Source of the DNA: Candidatus Gastranaerophilales bacterium
GTDB taxonomy: Bacteria > Cyanobacteriota > Vampirovibrionia > Gastranaerophilales > Gastranaerophilaceae
Direction: 5' to 3'
Assembly (NCBI GenBank): GCA_017461425.1
Contig: JAFTXY010000011.1
Location: 248,001-312,000, forward strand
Length of the DNA: 64,000 bases
Of the stretch, positions 63,752-64,000 are shown in pieces. How positions within the stretch are numbered: position 1 is the stretch's first letter; each line of letters begins with the position of its first letter. The notes beneath the pieces are model-generated. The model saw only the letters and a list, made by a program, of their open reading frames with translations. It searched no databases and was not told the DNA's origin. The translations under genes were made by a program, and so were the position numbers.

Positions 63752-63967
63752 ATGGAAGATAGTATTTGTAAGAATTTTGCCAAGAAATTAAAAGAGATAC
63801 GAGAAAAACAAGGCCTATCAAAAGGTCAGCTATCTTCACTTGCAGATTGTGATATTTCTTATATTGGCAAGATTGAACGTAGTGAAAAATATCCCAACTT
63901 GAAAATGATTGCCAAATTAGCCATTGCATTAAATGTAAAGCCTAAAGAGCTTTTTGAGTTTGAATAA
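63752..63967 (+). CDS. Small XRE-family HTH regulator
   Basis: 71 residues, almost only an HTH domain: L-K-E-I-R-E-K-Q-G-L-S-K-G-Q-L-S-S-L-A-D, then Y-I-G-K-I-E-R-S-E-K-Y-P-N-L and L-A-I-A-L-N-V-K-P. Size and layout resemble controller (C) proteins of restriction-modification systems. Divergent from nuclease gene 1 across a 127-nt gap with both palindromes. Confidence 0.9.
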   Translation: MEDSICKNFAKKLKEIREKQGLSKGQLSSLADCDISYIGKIERSEKYPNLKMIAKLAIALNVKPKELFEFE

Positions 63968-64000
63968 AATTATTTATATAAACTTGTTGAATCGAATATT

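Larger units (their letters stand above)
54702..64000. mobile_element. Integrated mobile genetic element next to tRNA-Ala (right end outside window)
   Basis: From the tRNA 3' side the order is integrase (reading toward the tRNA), excisionase-like HTH, helicase, prim-pol primase, zinc-finger protein, WYL regulator, two nuclease-like genes and an XRE regulator. A tyrosine integrase close to a tRNA and a P4-style replication pair are typical of integrative satellites or plasmid-like elements. Genes have few chromosomal housekeeping relatives. The left end is probably at the tRNA 3' end; the right attachment site is not in view. Confidence 0.8.

Noticed and set aside
60218-63967. Classical restriction-modification system
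   Set aside because: The XRE protein resembles a C protein, but no methyltransferase is present in the window.
1-64000. CRISPR array
   Set aside because: No regularly spaced direct repeats were found on reading the intergenic regions.

Overview
The window is an AT-rich bacterial chromosome segment, probably from a non-photosynthetic relative of Cyanobacteria (Melainabacteria/Vampirovibrionia, Gastranaerophilales-like). This is inferred from content, not from a 16S gene. The clues are a tmRNA tag reading ANNVVKADFAPRAIAA, close to the cyanobacterial ANNIV...AA type; a yggS-sepF pair; a long NusB with an insertion; tRNA and tmRNA genes without encoded CCA; an SLH-domain surface protein; and a diderm-type flagellum with P- and L-ring genes. 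No photosynthesis gene is present.

Layout. 1-6180 is a minus-strand flagellar cluster: lytic transglycosylase, flgF-like, flgG, flgA, flgH, flgI, flgJ (rod-binding part only), flgM-like, flgN-like and the first 42 codons of flgK. 6292-9340 holds apt, prfB with a programmed frameshift, sepF and yggS. 9596-21813 is a plus-strand run: deoxycytidylate-deaminase-like protein, secreted VWA protein, glycosyltransferase, nusB-ftsY-comEC, grpE-dnaJ, a beta-propeller protein, an O-methyltransferase, fliN, an E1-like enzyme and a TPR-like membrane protein. 21806-30530 holds wecB, a glycosyltransferase, gyrA, miaA overlapping a membrane-protein gene, and two tandem thymidylate-kinase-like genes. 30591-38005 holds flagellin, rsmE, a CCA-adding-type enzyme, cysE, a degenerate HD-GYP protein, an orphan histidine kinase and a filament-like coiled-coil protein. 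38167-44080 holds a TIM-barrel endonuclease-IV-like gene, a formyltransferase, trkH-trkA and ffh. 44205-54512 holds lineage-specific hypotheticals, the SLH protein, ferritin, a TerC/DUF475 membrane protein, an M48 protease, a LicD-like protein, tmRNA, thioredoxin and a GT2 enzyme.

From tRNA-Ala(UGC) at 54702 to the end lies an integrated mobile element: tyrosine integrase, excisionase-like HTH, superfamily-3-like helicase, prim-pol primase, a zinc-finger protein, and a cargo module. The cargo is a WYL-domain regulator, two tandem PD-(D/E)XK nuclease-like proteins that share an N-terminal H-x-x-F-x-x-W-L motif, and a divergent small XRE regulator. A 21-nt near-palindrome lies about 40-45 nt upstream of both the WYL gene and the first nuclease gene, and a perfect 15-bp palindrome covers the -10 of the XRE gene. 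This module is the best candidate in the window for an undescribed (defence-like) system. The right end of the element is outside the window.
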